DNA of 64,000 nucleotides from the NCBI GenBank assembly GCA_016801885.1, contig CM028895.1, positions 15,582,001-15,646,000 of the forward strand, given 5' to 3'. A program made the position numbers and the translations under genes. Source of the stretch: Toxotes chatareus (taxonomy: Eukaryota; Chordata; Actinopteri; Toxotidae). The notes beneath the pieces are model-generated. The model did no database searches, was not told where the DNA came from, and was given only the letters and a program-made list of their open reading frames with translations. Numbering within the stretch: the first letter of the stretch is position 1; the number at the start of each line of letters is the position of its first letter. Below, piece after piece: positions 12,936-27,100 of this stretch.

Positions 12936-15900
12936 GTGGGCAAAGACACAAAGGATGCATTATTGATTTCGTTGCATCTGTGTGGTGTCAGCACAATGCC
13001 CAAAAAGAAAGATGCAAGCCTGACTTTTTAAATTGCTCAATAGTGGCTTATTATATCTTAAAATGCTGCAGGCTGAAGACTAATGTCAGCAAATTTATCT
13101 GCTTCACTAGCTTAATTATTAGCTTTATTTACATTTATGTATAACAGACACTGTATTTTTCAGCACTGCTACATAGCACTGAACTGTGTAAATAATTGAA
13201 AGACAAAAATGCCCCATTCCTCCCTCTCTTCAACATGTGGACTGTGAACTCTAATTCGACCCTTCCCTCACATTTTTCTTTCCGCGTGTGAAATCCCATG
13301 AGGCAGTTCGGCAACAGGGCATGTTCACAGACACCGACGCCTGACTTACGTAACCAATTCACTGTTTTTATTATGATATAATGACAATATGCTGTGCGCA
13401 CTTTACCTCACATCCAAGTTCCTGTCAGCGTGCTATTCTTATTGACATTCCCTGGGAATTTAAAGGGACGGCAAGGTCCCACCCAAGAGCTATTAACATC
13501 TGCAGTGTTGCAATAAACTCGGTTTTACAGTTAACATCTCAGATTGAAACCCATAACTCATCTCAGACCTGTAAATGAGTCAACTTCAGACCACCACGGA
13601 GATGTCTGATGGTAGCAAAACCTTTAAGCAGCTGGAAACACTCCGAGTTGGGAATATGTAAATCTATGAAAGCACAGCTATAATAGAGATTTGCATAGTG
13701 TTGCATTTGTTGGATTAAGCCGCTGACTGGAGTGTGGAAAGGAAGTGTACAAGCATGTGTGCCCATGTAGATCTGCAATCAGTATTCTTTGATTACTCTC
13801 TCATTAGCGTTCTTATTTTCAGAATAAATCAAATAATTAAGAATCAGCCATTTGACTTACTTATATAATATTGTTATTGCAGCCAAAAGGTTTGCAAGAC
13901 AAAATGTATCTCGCACTTGCGATGAAAAAAAAAAAAAAAAAATCAAAATGTAAAGCACAAGCAGCTGCATGAAAGGAGATGAAACAGATTTCGCTGTTGA
14001 AATATTTACTCCTCTGAAAATAAAAGTATGAAAAGTCTGCAGGAAGTCCTCATTCGGTGCTCTGCAGGTGCAGTGATATTTCAAGCCTTTCAGTCTTTTT
14101 CTGTGTGTTTTTAAGGTTTTTTTCCCCCCCACTCAACTCTCTCAGCAGCAGCAGCTGAGATTTCATGGATGGCCAATTCCCAGCTGTGCCTCCTAGCACT
14201 GACATCTTCTTCTCTTTTATGCTCTCGTTTTTTTCATGTCCCCCACTTTGACTCTCATTTTTTCCCTCTTCCTTCTCACCTACTCCTCCTCTACCTTATC
14301 CATCTCTCTTTGCTCCGTCTCTGCTTAGTTCACCTTCGTTTCCGCTTTTATGTCTTCTTGTTTCTCTCTCTTTCCCTCTTCATGTCTCCTGCTCTAACCC
14401 TCATCCATTTTTCCTAAACCCACCTCTCCCTCTGCCACATTCTTCTCAACTCTCCTCATTTGTCAGATTCCCCTTCTCCTCAGCCCTCATCAGCAACTGA
14501 TGGCCACTGATGTGGGCTCCCTGAAAACCTCCACCGTCAGCCTTTCCACCCATTTGGCGAACCGCGCTGCTGTGCCTGTGGTAAATACAACATCAACACA
14601 ATGGGAATCGATCGCATGCCTCTGCTTTCATTCAACTTGGCAGGCTTTTATGATACTATTATCTCATCCAGCATTTTCCAAATGGTCAGTTATTAAGTTC
14701 TGCATGGAAACCGCTCATGTTATACCTTTCATCTTGTTCCATGCTGTATAAATACTGAACTCTATGTAGCCTGGGTCTGGAGAATTACTAACCAGTAGCA
14801 CATGACACCGCCCTCCTCTTCATCCTTTTCCATTTCATGCCTACTGCTTTTGTTTGTTGTACATGTGCTGACTACAAGGAGGCCTTAAAGGTATACAGTA
14901 CACATTCCTAAGATTTAAAACAGATTTAAAGTCACCACGGCAACAAAATCATTGGATGTACATGCATTCCTCTGAAACAAGATTCAGCTTGTTTAAAAGT
15001 TTCCCCAAACAAACAGAATAAAATCTGTCAGGAGACGTTTGTCAAAAGTGGAAAGAGAGATATACAGTAGGGAGGTACAGTGCTGAAGGAGGTGCCAGTC
15101 TGTGGAGAAAGCAGAGCAAAGAACAGCCCATAATACTGAATAAAATGGCATGGTATCCTAGCAACAAGTAAAAAGGAGAAGCTGCTTGCTCTGCAGTGTC
15201 CTCTGTTGCTCCTGGATCTTCAACCTTGCATCTGACAGCCCTATAGGAGACACTTCCATCCTTTGCCCCATCCTTTCTCCTCCTACATCCTGTCAGAACA
15301 CCTTGTTGCACCCTAACTGGGACACTTTCATCAAGTGCGCGTGCCATTTAACACTGTTAAGTCTTCTACAGGGTTGAAGACAGTGCCTCCCTTCATACAG
15401 TGCATATCATATGCAGGGCTACGTGCCATGTATTTAAAAGAGTGGTGGGCAGAGATATAGCACTGGATTCCGCTCTTCAAATCCTTTTAACAGAGAAGCC
15501 CTCCCCTCGAAAACCCTGTGCCATCTTTCAGAGAGCCATGGCAGAGCTAAAACATCAATGGCTTAATCCCCTTACATCTTTTGTTGACTGAGAGGAGAGC
15601 GAGCAAGGCACCGAGGATATATAGCAGATAACACACTGTAAAACATCTCCTGAAATCCCTCTTGGCTGGTTTTGTTACTCAATTAATCTATTCCAGATGA
15701 TTATCACAGAAAATAGTGATGGGTAGCTACAGAGACAGCCACCGGTCAAAGTGGAATTAATACAGAAAAGGGTGAGATTTCAGAGAAAGGATTTCCTGGG
15801 CAGTGGCGTTGTGTATGCGAGGACGTGTGGGTTCACTGAGTTCACTCATGGGTCTAACCTCACTCTGACATTTTTAAAAGCGTCACAGCTTCTGTAACAT

Positions 15901-18900
15901 GTGCATCAGTGGCAAACACTGGGGGGGTTTATAAGTTTCTCAGGATTTTATTTTTTCTAGTATGTCCTTGCTTGTGTTTCTGCTCTTTTTTTTGTTACAG
16001 TATGACCACTAGATGATTCATTAAGTCATTGGTTGTTGAGATTATACTTTAATTATGTGAGGTTTGCATAATTTATTGAAATTTGACATATGAGTAAATC
16101 TGAGTCATTGAAATATCCATAAAGTCAGTAATTTGATAAATTTGGCTTATTGTCCAGCCCCAGCCTTCAAAACAGTATGAATCCAATGGTGACGAAACAA
16201 TCATTTTCATGTGAGAGTTCCAAAAGTTCACTTTTCAAATCGCAAAAACCACAATTTGAATTAATACATATAGATAGCAAGCTGTCCCAAATGAAGGTTT
16301 AAGCCAGCCACTTTTAATTTCACCGGCTACAATGACAATTGTCACATTTAGTCAGCCATGACTAATTAACCTCTGAGCTGATGAAACAATAAAAAAAACG
16401 ATTTTTAACACACTCAGTGGAAGAAGAAACAACACTTTCTAAAAGCTTAAAAGTTCTTCATTTAGACCTCCAGGATTGGGGAACGTGAGGCAGCTTGGTG
16501 CCTTGTGAGAAACACTCCAAGTAAAGTGTTAACCAACCTTTGTTGCTTTGCGAGCCCGATTCAAAATGTGCTGATGCTGAACTCTCCCAAAACAGCAGCA
16601 GCAGCAGCAGTGGAGCGAAGCAGTGTGAGATCAGAACTAAAGAGGCCACAGCGCTGAGAGAAAGAGAGGAGAAACGGGCCGACTATAATTGGCTGTCAGA
16701 AGTGTCATCTCCTCTCAGCGTGTGAATAAGAAGAGTTTGAAATATGCTGCGTGATGCCCATCTGAAGATGAATAACTGGCTCCATTTGCCTCGTCTGACA
16801 CCAAACCAATTCTATACGAAGCCATAATGTCCATCCTGACGGAAACTGACTGCAGCAGAAACTAGTGGGGGTACCATCTCTTCCCTCTCACCTCCACTGA
16901 AGCACTCTAAAACCCAACTTTCTACATCTCTACTTTCGGTCCACTTTCCATCTGTCAACTTCCGCCACATCCTCTTTGAAGATCTATCGCTGTAGCCAAC
17001 CAGAGCCAGGCAGCCCATGTGTAATCAGACATTATCTGCTGAATCCAGAGCCAACGCTGATGGAGTTAAAGAGGATCGCAGGGGGACCCAGGAACATCTC
17101 CAGAGTTTTAGATAATCACGTGGACATCCCTGATGGTTGTTCCACGAACATTAATACCAGCACAAATATCCTCCAATACCATGAATATCCAATACATGCA
17201 AACAGACCAAAAGATAAAAAGCTTTTGTGCTTGGACCTCTTTTCCTCTCATCTACTGAGGCTGCCAGTCATTGATTTAGTCAGACAAACTCCTTTTCCGT
17301 GAGCCTGCATTTTCATATGATTATCAGCTTCCACCTAAGCGCTTTATGACAGAAACAGTCCCATCGCTGGAATCGAACGCTCTGCACTTGTCTGAGTTCA
17401 AATAAATAATGACTTTGATCAGCCTTTATAATCTGAGATCAAGCCTGGTTAAGTGGGGTGGTCTTAATATATTTTTGATGACATAATACGAAGAGGCATA
17501 ATATTGTCGCTGAGTATTTGTCATGAGCAGCACAACTGGGACACTGGGAGAGACAGATGAATCATTTTTTAATAAACTTTTAATGTGGAGGGAACATTGA
17601 TGATGTATTCATGGCACTAAGAATTCAAAACTGGCCTCTGACCTTTGCCATGTGACTCACCTACTTTTCATCTGTCATATTTCTTCTTTATGTATTTTAT
17701 CTAAGAAAGCACAAGGCGTACAGGGTTTTAACCCAAAGGGTTAAGCTAATTTCCTGTCAAGATAATGGGACTAATCTGAGTATAAGTAAACAAGGGTAAG
17801 AGTCTACAACCATGCTGGCGGCTCTGTGAGGCTGTTTTTAGGGACAGTGGTTCTCTAAAATAGATCCTTCATTGTTAGCCCCTCACCAAGTCTTCAGAGA
17901 GGAAACTACTTTTTCCACCGTCTTTGTAACACCAAGTGAACTACAATAGGCTACAGTGACAGATGGCCACAGTGGCCTTAATGTGGGGCATTAATGGAAA
18001 AGGAGGAGGAGGGCTGCAATCCCTCAAACTCCGTAACCTCCTCCATTGTAATAGAAAACTTCAAAATATGATTCATATGTTCCCTAATTAGTTAATTCTT
18101 TACATATTTAGCAAAACGAGAAGGCGTCCCACTTCTTCATTCATCCCTCACATAATCCCCTTTGATTGATTGCTCAAATGTTGCAACTACTGCTTCTTTC
18201 CAGGCTCCGAGTAACAAGAAGGAGTCGAGAGTAATGTCTGTCTCTTGGCCCATCCCAAACCAAAACAGAAACATGTTTTCCCCACTTACACAGTCCAGTC
18301 TTGGCACTTAAAACCGGTCTGCAAGAGGAAATTAGCCTCCAGAATAGCAGAGCAAGGTTACCTGAAACCAACCCAAAAAACTTCCTGAGGATGGAGCAAC
18401 AGCATTGAGACTGTACAATTCATTCCAGATGCTTTAGTCGGCCATCAGAGCTCCACATTATCTCATCCATCTTGAGGCCCCGCTGTCGCTGCTTTGCATT
18501 TTTCAGGCTTTCCAGTTATGCAAACTTACAACTATGACTGTGAAGCTGTTTTCATCTAAGCAACAAATCAAGTGTTTCAGCATCTGTTTACTGCAACAGC
18601 ACAACAGATATTCCAGTCAGCTAAAACATTTGCACAAATTCCAAATGAAGAGATATGTCCCTCAACTTGAAAACTAATGAGCCATTCCATGTGGGACCAA
18701 CCAAAAGTGGCCCTCATGACCACAGTCCAAGCATCAGAGAAAACAATCTGTAACTGTTAAACTACAAGTTGCAGTGAGGTGACAGCGCTATTTAAATGCG
18801 AGAAAGGTGAAGATGTCTGCTGACTCCAGTCTCCAGTGTCACAGTAACCAAAAGCAAAGAGCTGACGGGCAGAAAATCCAGATGAACACCTTGTTCCTCC

Positions 18901-19886
18901 CAGGCCTCGAAAGGAGCTGATGAAGAGGTGTTCTGTCTAGGAGTTGCTGACTTTTGCCAACCTGGGACTGAACCACTGTCGAAGGTCACGGACCATGTTG
19001 CACAGACAAAACTGAATTGCTGATAGTGAGTTTATGGAGCAGCCCCAGATGGGTTTTTGTCACTGAACCCCGTTACTCTTTTGAATTCCCTCCCCTGTCT
19101 GTCCTTTGCATTTTAATCGGCTGTTTAGATCTCACCCAACCTGTTATATGACACAGATCAATAAAGGTCTTGCCAGGAGTGCTATGCCTCTCAATAAAAT
19201 TAATTTTAGTCAGTTAAGGACAGGCTGACAATGGGGCAGAGAACAAGCAAGGGACATGCCTTATACACTGAAGCCAGGTAACAATGCAGATGATTTTCTT
19301 TAAGGGCTCATCTAAATAATATTTAGTCAGGAAATATTGTGTAAGTTGAACATATTATTTCTCACCATTGATTGAATGACTGTGTAGGATGTGAAAGTAA
19401 ATGTAACTCTGACCACACCCTGTTTATCTCTTATGAGTGTCTTACTTCGAAGCAGCAAAAAAACACACACACACACACACACAGCTGACCTCACTCTGGC
19501 TGGCATCATTCTGCACGGGTCAACCAGCACGGAGGCAGACCATGCCCAAACCTATCCCCATCCCCCTATCCTTTACTTCCCTCCGCTTCAGTGACTCTGA
19601 GGCTAAGCATGGGCGCCGTCCACTCGCCCCACTGATCACTGCTGTTACCTAGGCAACTGCGCAGCCCAGCCCCTCCAGCAGCCCACTGCCCAACGAACAG
19701 AAAAGAGGGACATCCACTTAGATTATTATAGACATAGAGGGAGACACAGAGAGCTAAAATGCATGAATATTTTTAAGAACATATTTTGTTTGCTGGATAT
19801 GACACAAGAAAACAGCTTTACTCTCATACAGTCTGACAGCAGTGACCACGCAGACGTAACAGCACGCAGAACTTGTTGAAAAACTT

Positions 19887-19909
19887 TATATATATATATA
19901 TATATATAA
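19887..19909. repeat. (TA)n microsatellite
   Basis: About 11 TA units in the inferred ccdc85c intron. A similar compound (CA)n(TA)n tract lies at 21612-21642. Confidence 0.85.
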
Positions 19910-21611
19910 AGGCACTGCATTAGTTCTTACAGTGAGAGTCCATGTCTGTGTGTGCAACCCTCATGCTGGCTCAATAACCTCATTCTGTCAGCTGAGTGCT
20001 GCGATGATGGGAACGAACAGACAGAGGATCAGACAGCAGGTTCACCAGAATCAAGACAGAGATGGATTCAAATGGAGGATAAAGGGGAAAGTCAAAAAGC
20101 AGAGTGTATCAGGTGAGGGAGGAAAAAAAGGAGGTTCGATTTCAAAAAAGTGACCTAGAGACACACGCTTCTTTTCATTTTCCATCTTCCTGTTCCTCTT
20201 TCCACACAGCCTCATTCGTGCTATGTCACTAGGAAGGAGAGAGACCCACTTACTCTTTTGTTTATCCAGGAATGTGGGACATCCTGACAGGCTGGCTTTT
20301 CATTGACAGTACACAGCTAAGAGTTCCCCCCATGGCTCTTTCTCTCAACCTCTTCTGTGTGTATCTATGCATGTGTGTTTCCACGCCACTATCTGTGTTA
20401 TCAGCCGGCCAGGCCTCACACAGGCAGGGTGCTGGGAAACACAAGCCAAACAAACAGTACTCTTTAAACAGTTCCTGACTCAAATTAGTCACTGTAGAAA
20501 ATTAACTTTAAAAATATTTTATAAATTAACTTCTCAACAACACCAAAGGACAAAGAATTAGGCAGTATAAATTCAAAGTACTATGCAAACTACAAAACTA
20601 AACACTGAAAGAAATTGTGTCAGCATTTCATTTTGGAAAAGTAGGTTTTAAAAAAGGGCAACAACATCTACATGTTTTAACATGACTCAATGTGATCCTA
20701 TTAATTTTCACAATATGCAATAATCTTAGACCTGAAATTTCAGTTCAGTCGCCAAGAGCAGATCATCATTTTCCCTTTTCTAAGTTTTGATTTTACACCA
20801 CGGAGGTTCCGCCCTTTAAGAAGAAAATAACAACGTAATCAGAAGTAAGGTTGCAAGAAGTCAAGTCAGCGTCTTGGAACCCAGAAACATGAATCTTAGA
20901 GTGGACAAACAGGATATCAGCAACAAAAACATCCTATTCCTGCTCAGGCACCCTTTTTTTTTTTTTTTTTTTTTAGCCTTGCAGACCTGCCACACAATGA
21001 CTTGAAACCACAGTCGAGAGGAAAACACCATTGTTTTGTTGATCCTTCGGGTTCCTTTGAAACGAAAAAGGAGCTCACACAGAGAAAGGCTTTGGGTAGC
21101 TGGCTGTGATTGATTGATGTTTATTTAGGGAAAAACAAGAGAAGAGAAAAACTGACTTGCTCTTTGAAGAAATAAAAGCAGTGATAAAGATTTCGCAGCG
21201 ATGTAAACCCAGTAAGCTGGAAATGTGATTCTTTCTCATAAAGAGTAACCCCAGTGGGTCTTTTCATTCAACACTGCACTCTCAAGAGAAAGAAGTAAAT
21301 GCTTGATCTGTACTTTTAAAACTTAATGATAATTCACCTCAGAGGGAAAACAACCAAATTCTTCTGTCACACATGAACGTGCATATCAAGGCGCTGACTA
21401 ATTTGCATTAGCATGATGAAATGCACAGATACACTGGTGTCCAACTGGGAGGGCTGGTTCTACAGTTTCGTTGTGAGCTTTTAGGTCACGGCACTCCCCA
21501 AGGGTAAAAGAAAAGGAAACTGAGGAGAGAGAGTGAGACAGAGAGAGAAAAGTCTCTAAATCAGAAAGAGGAAGAGTTCACACTGACTGTAGCACCTCAT
21601 ATATTAAGACG

Positions 21612-21643
<32 letters not shown>

Positions 21644-23193
21644 AAAAAGGCCTGGTGCTAAAGACCCCAGTTTAAACATGCAATTTTACAGCTTCTCAGT
21701 GAGCTAATTAGGACTAATTTGAACCTAATTTGAGCCCAAGTGGGTAGGTTTACAGGGTGACTCAAAAGAGTGACTAAACATCAGAGGGCTTGGCTTCTCA
21801 GGAACAAACGTAGGAGGCCGGTGCAAGCAGTCTCCTGATGTGAAACTGATAAATCAAATTCACAGCATTGTGCTGAAGCTCTTATGGATCTTAATCTCCA
21901 GTGAATCATTAACCTATCTGACTGGTTTCTGAGAGCCACAGACACCTGAACGGACTGACACACTCTGTGGTAACGAGGACTGAAAACTATCTATTTTCTC
22001 TCCAAAACATTTGGTTCTAGAGGCTCTGCCTTGTAGTGACTGCTGGGCTAGTTGCTATAACTAGCTGGCTAAACCGCTAACATGTTAGCCTACCAGGATA
22101 GTGAGTAGTCATTCATAAGAGTTCTATAAGGCTCTTTCTATTTTCTTTGTCAATGAGCTTGCAAAGTGTTTGGTATCAAAGTCCAGGGTGAGCTTTTCAG
22201 TAATGAGGGTCCAGTGTTTTAGCGTGCCGTCTCCGGCAGTCAACAGTACTTGGGTCTACTTCAGCATCTCACCAGCCTTTGGCACACACGTGGAGAAACA
22301 AACACACACGTACCACACTGTGTTCAAGTAAAGGATTAAGCCACTGTTGTCCCCCTGCACAGCTTAACTAAAACCATTTTCTAAATCAGTCCTAATTTCA
22401 CTACATGTTTTATTTATTTGCATTAGTCTACGAGTCAGCCCATGCAGTCATGTGGCACTAGTCATTCTGACTCTCATTAAATCAGCTTTAATGTACTGAA
22501 ACAGGTGACGTCATACAGGGGATAGGCAGAGGAAACTTTCATAGCACAACAACACTTCATGTGAAACATAACTCCACAGCACAGTGAGAGCTGATGAGAT
22601 ACTATCCAACCTGCTCACATGCAAAAGAATTTCAAAGTGATAAAAGTAGCAAAATATGTAGACAGTAAGCCTGGGTCTTTTTCTCCGCCCGAGTCTGAGA
22701 AACCTCGCTCCCTGTGGTTATGTAGAGTCACTGTATCTGCTGAGTTAGACACATTGCTTCTTTAAAGCCATTTGGCAGCTAAAAGGCCAAGGGAATGTGT
22801 GAGGGTCTGTTAAAGGTCAACAAGCATTATTGCAGAGAGGTTCTTTATCGGTTCATCTGGACAATGTCAAAGCAGCACTTTGCTGTCTCGCATGGCCACT
22901 TTGTCTTAATCTCATAAGGCTATGCTTAGACTCACTCCGTGTGGCACTATAGGGGAGCCTAATGCAAGCACTCTGCGACGGAGTCATATTTCAGGCGGTC
23001 TTTGACTGGAATTGGGTTCCAGACCACCAAAAGTGAATGCAGACATTGAGAAGTCTGGAAATAGAAGTCACTATTGTAAGTTATGAAACACAGTGGTAGT
23101 CAGTGTAGCCCCTGGAGCTCTGTCTTTTGATTTCTTCAGAACAGAAGCCTTCGCTCCCCTCACACATTTCGGCACACACCCTGTCCAAGTAAA

Positions 23194-23225
23194 CATGCAC
23201 ACACACATACACACACACACACACA
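23194..23225. repeat. (CA)n microsatellite
   Basis: CA-rich tract of about 15 units with one TA interruption, followed by a G8 run at 23252-23259. It explains the frames that appear coding here. Confidence 0.85.
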
Positions 23226-25159
23226 GCTTGCATCCCCAAAGGGAGAGGAGTGGGGGGGGTTGTCAGCCGTGTCAACGCACAAGAAATTCAATTAAGCAGA
23301 CAGCGGGATGCCTCCAAAACCCAGCCTCCTTTGAGCTCAATATGCTCTCCAACAGTCCCCACTACTCCACCCCCAAGCTTCCCAGCCAACCCCTTACCGC
23401 CATTCAGCCACTCCCCCATTCCCCCAACTCCTCCAAGACCCATTGAGGGCCCTTTGCTGGGCTCCCTTTCACACACTCCTCTCAGTGCCCCATTTGCCTC
23501 TAAAGAAATGGAAATCTTCCAGAAATCCATTAGCCAAAAAGATGAAAAAATGTAAAAAAAAAAAAAAAAAAAAAATTGACTAAAATGATATGAAACATAA
23601 GCCTCTAGCTCAGACAAGTTGGTTTTACTTTTAGGACACCAAACTCATTTCATCCTCCTCCTTTCTTCCCGTCTGTGTGTGTGTTGTGTGTCTGGCACCC
23701 GGACAGATGCTGTTCATTTAGCACTTGAGTGGCGATCCTAGAGCTTGTCTCCTAAATGCCCAAGGGAGCCACTGGCATTTGGACAGCATTAAATAAAGCC
23801 ACTCTGCAGACCTCACACCGCGACCAGATCTGACCTCGCAACATGGTCGCTTCACTCGGATTTCAAAGCAGCCAAATGAGTAAATCCGTTGCTGGTGAAG
23901 AAGACCATTCTCTTACTACTCAAGCCTGTAGAAGCTAGCTTCAACCTGAGGGCAATTACTTTTTTTTTATCTGAGGTTTTGAGAATTATTTATTGATGGA
24001 AGCGATGAAACACTTGTTTGATCTGACTGCTTCTGGGTACAACCATCCAACTTGTGTAACAGTAGATTGGAATCGATGTAGTATTGCTTTGTTGCTGTTT
24101 TAATCGATTGGTATCTTAGGTAATGTCAATAGTAGTTCTGTTTCAATCCGCGTGGAGTTGTTCGCAATTATGTAAAAGCCAGAAAGATTTGTGATGCTCA
24201 GCTTTATTTAGGACAAGATAGCATCAGTCTCATTAACAATGCATTGGTCTGAACAATGAAATAATAAACCTTCTCCCAAGTGCGGCGGGCCGTTCCCATG
24301 CTAGTGTGTTATTGTGTATCTGTACATCATTGTCAGTGATGAACACACTGAGCCAGAGCCTCAGGGGCACACAATGTCACACACAAACAGCGGCTTAGAG
24401 AGGTGCTAGGCTGCTGCAGACACAATATTGATGTTACATAATGATAGCCAAACACCGCCAAAAAATGTGTGTTTGCACGAGTGTACGTTTGTGTGTGTGT
24501 TTCCAGATTAAGGGCTCCCTCGGCTCTCCCTCACGCATGCTTCCATCCTTTTATATTTGTTACCTTCACGGTTTTCACAGCGCACAATTCCAGGAATGTC
24601 CAATGGATAACATGTGACCTACGTGATCTGATTTGAAGCTGCCTGCTCTGAGTTGCTACATGCTGCTGCCGCCCTGTACTCGTAAATCAGGGTAAAATAA
24701 AAAATATTAAGTTTCAGCTAGATGGGGGATTTTTTTTTTTTTTTTTTTGCCCATGAAACAGTTTATTCCCCTCGCCAAACAGATCATGGCGAGTTATCAG
24801 CCCATGTGCTAGCTAAATGAGGCTTAGTGTCCTCCTGTTCCATCACAGCATTTTCATCCCAGCTTGCAGCTTTCAGCTGTGTATTTAGGTCTTAAAACAG
24901 GGACATTGATTTCTGGTCCCATGCCATGCATTTCAAACGGGCCCTAAGCAGACACAAGTGCTCTTCCACAAGCAAGGACGACAGTGATAATCAGCAAACG
25001 ACCCTAAAAAAAAAAAACCTATTTGATTGAGCCCCCTCTAAAAGCTATTAAGATAAGTCCTCTTCCTTGAGGACCACAAGTGCAGTGACCTAAATCGTTA
25101 CAGACTCAAGTGACAGGGTAGTGTGGGACTGAAAAGGCCACTTAAGGATGCTGTGTGAG

Positions 25160-25207
25160 CATATGTATGTATGTGTATGTATGTGTGTGTGTGTGTGTGT
25201 GTGTATG
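25160..25207. repeat. (TG)n / (TATG)n compound microsatellite
   Basis: TATGTATG units pass into about 11 TG units, roughly 400 bp beyond the ccdc85c exon 1 donor. Confidence 0.85.
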
Positions 25208-25623
25208 TGTCTCATAATCACCCCAATCAAGTCTTTACATGGAGGTTAAGCCAAGGCGACCCCGCCCCCCCCCCATGTTAATCCTTCACAGCAATTTTGA
25301 TCAGTGTGTTGTCAGTGCAATCACACTAACACGGTAACTATGCAACAAAGCCTGACTGTATGAGAAATGAAACCAACAAGAGGAGTACAGATGTAGTAAG
25401 CTAAAATTACACAGAAATGTTCACAGAGTGTAACTTCAGAGGCCGCAGAGGCGCAACAACTTGTTCAGAGAGCTTTTTAAATCAGGGGTAACTTAAAGTC
25501 ACTCATTTTACCCCATGAGACCTATCTTTAGACACATATATAATCAAAGGGGCTGTTTCGCATGTGTTAAATGAAAAAACAGGGTCTGTAAGCCAGGTGT
25601 GTGGAGGCCTTGAGTGTACTCAC

Positions 25624-26338
25624 CATTAAGTCCATTGGGGATGCTCCTGTGGTGGTGCGGGGCTGACAGGTCATCCATGGACCTCCTCATGGTGGGGCCC
25701 ATCTTACTGTTCTCTGAGGGCTTGTGTATGTGGTTGTGATTATGGTGATCGGGGCTCCCAGCACTACCTGTGCTAGACGTGCTACTCCCGTCCCCAACAT
25801 CCCTGACCGTGCCGGTGCCCCCATTCAGATTGGTCAAACTGGACTGACTGTCTATGGAGCTCCTGGACCCTGCTCCGTTCCTCTCCTCATCCAGCATGAG
25901 GATGATCTCCTTCAGCTCGGAGTTCTCCCTCAACACGGTCTCCTGGTTGGCCTCCAGCTCCTTCAGCTTCATCATGTAGGTGCCCACCTCCTTCCACATG
26001 GCACTGGCAGTGTAGCGGCCAAAGCGCTGCCACTCTCGGGACAGCTTCTTGCCCTTCTGTCGGTCGTCGTCCAAGAAGCAGCAGAGCTCCCGGAGCTCAT
26101 GGTTGTCGTCTTGCAGCTTCTGGTTGATCTCCTTCAGGCTCCGGATTTCGTGCAGGTGCACCTGCAGCCTCCGGTTGATGTCTTTCATCATGTTCCCATG
26201 CTCGATCATCAAGTTCATTTTCTCACTGTCAACCTTCCTTAATCTCCTGACCAGCTCGTCTTTGCTGCACCGCAGCAGCTCCTCGTCCGTCAGCTGGCTC
26301 AGGTCATCCTTCGGTCCCTCGGACGGATTTTTAGCCAT
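25624..26338 (-). CDS. ccdc85c: ccdc85c first coding exon (partial gene, 238 codons + 1 nt)
   Basis: This exon encodes the N-terminal half of a coiled-coil-domain-85 (DIPA) family protein. In mammals CCDC85C sits at apical junctions of neural progenitors (family knowledge). The chosen ATG is at 26338-26336 in a GCC-ATG-G context, and an in-frame TAG lies 54 nt upstream (26392-26390); only a GTG lies between them. Residues 12-55 and 60-152 are heptad-rich coiled coil. They include the family block ELRELCCFLDDDRQKGKKLS (residues 81-100), then REWQRFGRYT. The rest is low-complexity: SRSSIDSQSSL near 158-168, DVGDGSSTSSTGS, a His/Asn-rich run near 197-205, and MRRSMDDLSAP. The exon ends in a GTGAGT donor (25623-25618). 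Later exons must lie to the left or beyond the window edge. CCDC85A is less likely because the acidic linker and N-terminus differ. Neighbouring cyp46a1 also supports CCDC85C. Confidence 0.9.
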
Positions 26339-26392
26339 GGCTGTCTCGGCTATGAGTCTCACTTCGTCTAAAAGGTGGCTTGAAATTAACTA

Positions 26393-27100
26393 TCAAAACT
26401 CATTTAACCGGCACTCAATTGCGGAACTGTATTAAAAAATGAATACATTGTCCAGATATATCAAAGTGTCGTTATGCCCTCCTTTTCAACAGGCCGAAAA
26501 TGAAAAGGAAAATATTAATGTGATGCTATGGCAACCGGAGCACGAACTGAATGCCCTCACTAATCTTTTCCAAGGAAAATCCTTTATGAACCTCGGAAAC
26601 AACAGCTGGTATTCACGTTCCGTCAGCAACTAAAACACACTGGTGATTTTTTTTTAATTGATTACCAGTGATTTTCAATCAGGTCCCGGTCCCCGCCGCC
26701 GAGTCCCGTCAGCAAAACACACCGTGTACCGTCCCAATGAGCGGCGTCTCCGCTGGACATTGCTCCATTCAAACGGTGGGAAACGTAAAACGCAACAAAC
26801 TGAAATCGTAATCTCGGTTTTACGCGAAAATGGCGAATCTTCGGGTAAAACGCGCTCCCTATACGAGTCCACTTTTTTTTGTTTTAATTTACTCTCGAAC
26901 GCGTTTTACGGTCAACGACGCTCCTCGGTTAAGCCTCTTTACTGAGGTGCTGTGTCGGCGGACGGAAGAATCAGGCTCTTCCACCCAGGCAGCTCGGAAT
27001 TAGCAGCAGACACCCCCGTCCTCCTCCTCCGCGTCCAAACACTCGGGTTTGAAATCATTCAAGAGGATTTCGGCCAAGACGGCCAATCAAGACGTGGGAG
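26393..27100 (-). promoter_or_regulatory. ccdc85c: CpG-rich promoter and 5' leader region of ccdc85c
   Basis: Upstream of the ccdc85c start codon the DNA becomes visibly rich in CG dinucleotides compared with the AT-rich surroundings, especially 26690-26770, 26820-26960 and 27010-27080. This continues the CG-rich coding exon and is typical of a TATA-less CpG-island promoter. CCAAT motifs occur at 26734-26738 and 27083-27087. No TATA box is evident. The transcription start cannot be fixed from sequence alone. Confidence 0.5.

Larger units (their letters stand above)
1..25623 (-). other. ccdc85c: Inferred first intron of ccdc85c (left edge open)
   Basis: The ccdc85c exon ends at a clear donor, and I recognise no exon encoding the conserved C-terminal part of the family in the 25.6 kb to the left. 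A very long first intron is also my recollection of the mammalian gene. The open frames here are short, end in microsatellites or show no family resemblance. What can be seen is (CA)n tracts, poly-A/T runs, old repeats (3.4-4.2 kb and 12.7-12.9 kb), several perfect hairpins, and AT-rich stretches that could hold enhancers. A small coding exon could be missed by eye. The rest, such as 13.5-19 kb, shows nothing I can name. Confidence 0.55.

Noticed and set aside
14169..14417. Hydrophobic 82-codon plus-strand frame
   Set aside because: It arises from a pyrimidine-rich TCTC/CTTC stretch and reads as a Leu/Ser/Phe run without family similarity.
25724..26242. 172-codon plus-strand open frame
   Set aside because: It is the antisense shadow of the ccdc85c exon. 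The minus strand encodes the conserved protein with a good start and splice donor.
26339..26362. ccdc85c start 8 codons upstream
   Set aside because: It would use GTG, and an in-frame TAG follows closely upstream. The ATG at 26338 is better.
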